Shown piece after piece: positions 6,924 through 8,303 of a DNA stretch of 8,303 nt. Position 1 is the first letter of the stretch, and each line of letters starts with the position of its first letter. Made by a program: the position numbers and the translations under genes. Location of the stretch: assembly GCA_003647605.1 (NCBI GenBank), contig QMND01000021.1:1-8303 (forward strand). The letters run 5' to 3'. The notes beneath the pieces were generated by a model. That model worked only from the letters and a program-made list of their open reading frames with translations. It was not told the origin of the DNA and ran no database searches. The stretch is from Candidatus Shapirobacteria bacterium. GTDB lineage: Bacteria > Patescibacteriota > Microgenomatia > UBA12405.

Positions 6924-7322
6924 ATGCAAAATAAAAAAAATATAGTCGGAGGGGTAATTTTAGTTGTAGTTATATTGTTTGCTTTTTTGGTTTTTCAGTC
7001 AAAAAGAAGTAAAAACATAAGCGTAGCAAAAAAAAAGGAAGGGCCAGCCAAATGTGTGCTTTATTACGGATCAACTTGTCCTCATTGTAAGATTGTTGAA
7101 AAGTGGCTGGAGGAAAATGAGAAAATAAAAGATAAGTCGGGCATAGTTTTAAAAGAAATTTATCAAAACAGAGATAACTTAACTGAAATGAGTGATAGAG
7201 CTAAAGAATGCGGTGTGGCTACTAAAGGGGGAATAGGAGTTCCATTTTTGTATGATCACGGTAAATGTTTAATGGGAGATCAGCCGATAATTGATTATTT
7301 TAAAGAAAATTATAAGGAATGA
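6924..7322 (+). CDS. Membrane-anchored thioredoxin/glutaredoxin-like protein, CPHC active site
   Basis: This 132-residue protein has one N-terminal hydrophobic segment (about 7-25) flanked by lysines, a short basic linker, and a compact thioredoxin-fold domain. The domain opens with a beta strand (KCVLYYGS, 43-50) leading into CPHC (52-55), followed by a helix. GVPF (105-108) supplies the cis-proline expected opposite the active site, and a GKCLMGD turn (113-119) and a C-terminal helix resemble glutaredoxins. CPHC is also the dipeptide context of DsbA, so oxidase or isomerase activity is possible, but a reductase role is equally open. Extra cysteines are Cys44, Cys96 and Cys115. The domain probably faces outside the membrane, though lysines on both sides make topology uncertain. 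Its stop overlaps the start of the CPVC membrane protein in an ATGA arrangement, suggesting the two act together. It is first in the operon. Confidence 0.85.
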   Translation: MQNKKNIVGGVILVVVILFAFLVFQSKRSKNISVAKKKEGPAKCVLYYGSTCPHCKIVEKWLEENEKIKDKSGIVLKEIYQNRDNLTEMSDRAKECGVATKGGIGVPFLYDHGKCLMGDQPIIDYFKENYKE

Positions 7323-7777
7323 TTTTTGTTAAACCAGTTTATGCCACTTGTCCAGTTTGTGTAGTAGCCATAGGTAGTGGTTTAGTAATTGCTGAAAAAT
7401 TAGGTGTAGACGATTTGGTAGCCTCGATTTGGATTGGGGCATTATTAACAGCTTTTGCGATTGCTTTTGGTTATAAAATTAAAAAAATAAAATTTAAAAA
7501 TCCAGAGTTTAGTTGGTCGATTATTTTTTATGTTTTAAATGTAGCAAGCTTTGGATTGATGGGAAAATTGAACCAACCAATGTGTAAATTGTGGGGAATT
7601 GATAAAATATTTTTGGGTATAAGTTTGGGAACTACGGTGGTGTGGTTGGGAAAATACATAGATAAATTGTTGAGAAAGATAAACAATAATAAAGTTTTTG
7701 TGCCCTTTCAAAAGGTCCTGTCTCCCCTGCTTTTAACTTTAATACTTAGCTTAATTTTTAATTATTTAATTTGTTAA
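7319..7777 (+). CDS. Small multi-pass membrane protein with N-terminal CPVC motif
   Basis: This 152-residue integral membrane protein has no assigned function. Four clear hydrophobic segments lie near residues 33-51, 66-82, 97-112 and 133-151. A weaker one at 14-25 follows the motif TCPVC (10-14). The GLVIAEKLGVDDLVASIWIGAL region resembles, from memory, a conserved uncharacterised family of candidate-phyla-radiation bacteria with CPVCTVAVG near its start. Cys11 and Cys14 form a CxxC pair suited to disulfide exchange or metal binding, and other cysteines are Cys89 and Cys152. The KPVYAT stretch before the motif looks like a signal-cleavage site without a hydrophobic core, but an in-frame TAA at 7313-7315 rules out a longer N-terminus. 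It is coupled to the thioredoxin-like gene, so a redox-relay partner role is plausible. A DsbB/VKOR-like function is not supported by motif alone. Confidence 0.82.
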   Translation: MIFVKPVYATCPVCVVAIGSGLVIAEKLGVDDLVASIWIGALLTAFAIAFGYKIKKIKFKNPEFSWSIIFYVLNVASFGLMGKLNQPMCKLWGIDKIFLGISLGTTVVWLGKYIDKLLRKINNNKVFVPFQKVLSPLLLTLILSLIFNYLIC

Positions 7778-7780
7778 AAA

Positions 7781-8303
7781 ATGAAAAAAACAACAATTGA
7801 TCAAAAAGAAATCAGTAAATTATTAGAAAAAATTAAAGCAGCCCAGGTAGGCAATAAGTTAGATCTATCTTCTGATGAAGACTTGTCTATAGCCATAATG
7901 AATTTAATTAGTATAGAGGAACATATGTTTTTTACGGCTGCCAAAACTGGCAAAATTGGCTATTTGAATTTGCTTCAAGAAACCCGACAAATGAGAAAAA
8001 AGTTATTGAAGAGGATTATAAAAGATTACGAAGGTGAAGTTTGGTGTATCTCTAAACATTTGTTAGCCAGCTCAATGAGACTGAGCGAGGTGGGAACTAA
8101 GAGTTTGGCAAAAGGGAAAAAAGAAGAAGCCTTTGATTTTTTCAAAATGGCCTATCAACTTTATTCTACTTTTTGGGGGCTAAACCTAGGAGTGATTAAG
8201 AGCAAAAAGCTTAAACTTTCAATAAAAAAGAGGGGGCAAAAAGAAAAAGAAATAAAGAAAGAAAGTGGTATAATAAATAGGAAAAATAGTCTATTCGAAA
8301 AAA
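7781..8303 (+). CDS. Conserved-looking helical protein of unknown function (3' partial)
   Basis: The frame is open from the ATG at 7781 to the right edge, giving at least 174 residues, and starts three bases after the previous stop. The first 140 residues look almost wholly helical, with no membrane segment or signal peptide. Family-like stretches are DLSSDEDLSIAIMNLISIEEH (28-48), a helix around QETRQMRKKLLKRI (66-79), KDYEGEVWCISKHLLASSMR (81-100) and YQLYSTFWGLNLG (125-137). I associate this pattern, from memory, with an uncharacterised candidate-phyla-radiation family. Glu46, Glu47, His48, Cys89 and His93 could form a metal or redox site in a four-helix bundle, but that is inference. After residue 139 the sequence becomes a Lys/Glu-rich low-complexity tail, probably disordered. 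It lies downstream of the two cysteine-motif proteins and is probably co-transcribed with them. The true C-terminus is not visible. Confidence 0.78.
   Translation, partial: MKKTTIDQKEISKLLEKIKAAQVGNKLDLSSDEDLSIAIMNLISIEEHMFFTAAKTGKIGYLNLLQETRQMRKKLLKRIIKDYEGEVWCISKHLLASSMRLSEVGTKSLAKGKKEEAFDFFKMAYQLYSTFWGLNLGVIKSKKLKLSIKKRGQKEKEIKKESGIINRKNSLFEK
8266..8274 (+). promoter_or_regulatory. Extended -10 promoter candidate inside the 3' end of the last gene
   Basis: TGGTATAAT at 8266-8274 is a perfect extended -10 (TGnTATAAT). It lies in the region coding for the low-complexity tail of the partial gene, so it may drive a gene beyond the right edge. No -35 box is seen and no ATG follows within the window. 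Confidence 0.35.

Noticed and set aside
7028..7036. Run of nine A as a frameshift or slippage site
   Set aside because: The gene is intact through the run, encoding Lys codons between the membrane anchor and the redox domain, with no alternative product in the shifted frames.
1..8303. Recoded UGA, as in some candidate-phyla bacteria
   Set aside because: TGA ends gatC and the thioredoxin-like gene exactly at ATGA overlaps, and no gene needs read-through of TGA.
1..8303. Mobile element, CRISPR array, tRNA or rRNA gene
   Set aside because: No transposase or integrase frame, no regularly spaced repeats, and no tRNA-like or rRNA-like segments were found on reading either strand.

Overview
The window is AT-rich bacterial DNA, tightly packed, with every gene on the + strand. 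Gaps are short, several genes overlap by 4 or 17 bases, and the neighbouring proteins are mostly lysine-rich. The pair at 6924-7777 (a CPHC thioredoxin-like protein and a small membrane protein starting TCPVC) and the helical protein at 7781 resemble families I associate with candidate-phyla-radiation bacteria (Patescibacteria, perhaps Microgenomates-like). That assignment rests on pattern memory and is moderate to low confidence. TGA is used as a stop, so the standard bacterial code fits.

Layout: 1-85 may hold the tail of an upstream gene. 127-816 encodes an unrecognised soluble protein with two IKWG motifs. 893-2737 is typA/bipA. 2782-6884 is a gatC-gatA-asparaginase-gatB operon. 6924-8303 holds a thioredoxin-like protein, a CPVC membrane protein and a helical protein that runs off the right edge.

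The core function is translation: TypA is a ribosome-binding GTPase, and GatCAB amidates Glu-tRNA(Gln) and/or Asp-tRNA(Asn). The notable feature is a complete L-asparaginase family gene inside the gat operon, with a composition very unlike its neighbours, although GatA retains all its own glutaminase residues. The last three genes look like a small envelope thiol-redox unit of unknown purpose.

Regulation: typA, gatC and the thioredoxin-like gene each have a TATAAT-like box ending only 6-7 bases before the ATG, which predicts leaderless mRNAs. gatC also has three ATCGTT repeats directly upstream of its box. No tRNA, rRNA, CRISPR array, insertion sequence or integrase was seen. No stretch over 300 bases lacks a gene.
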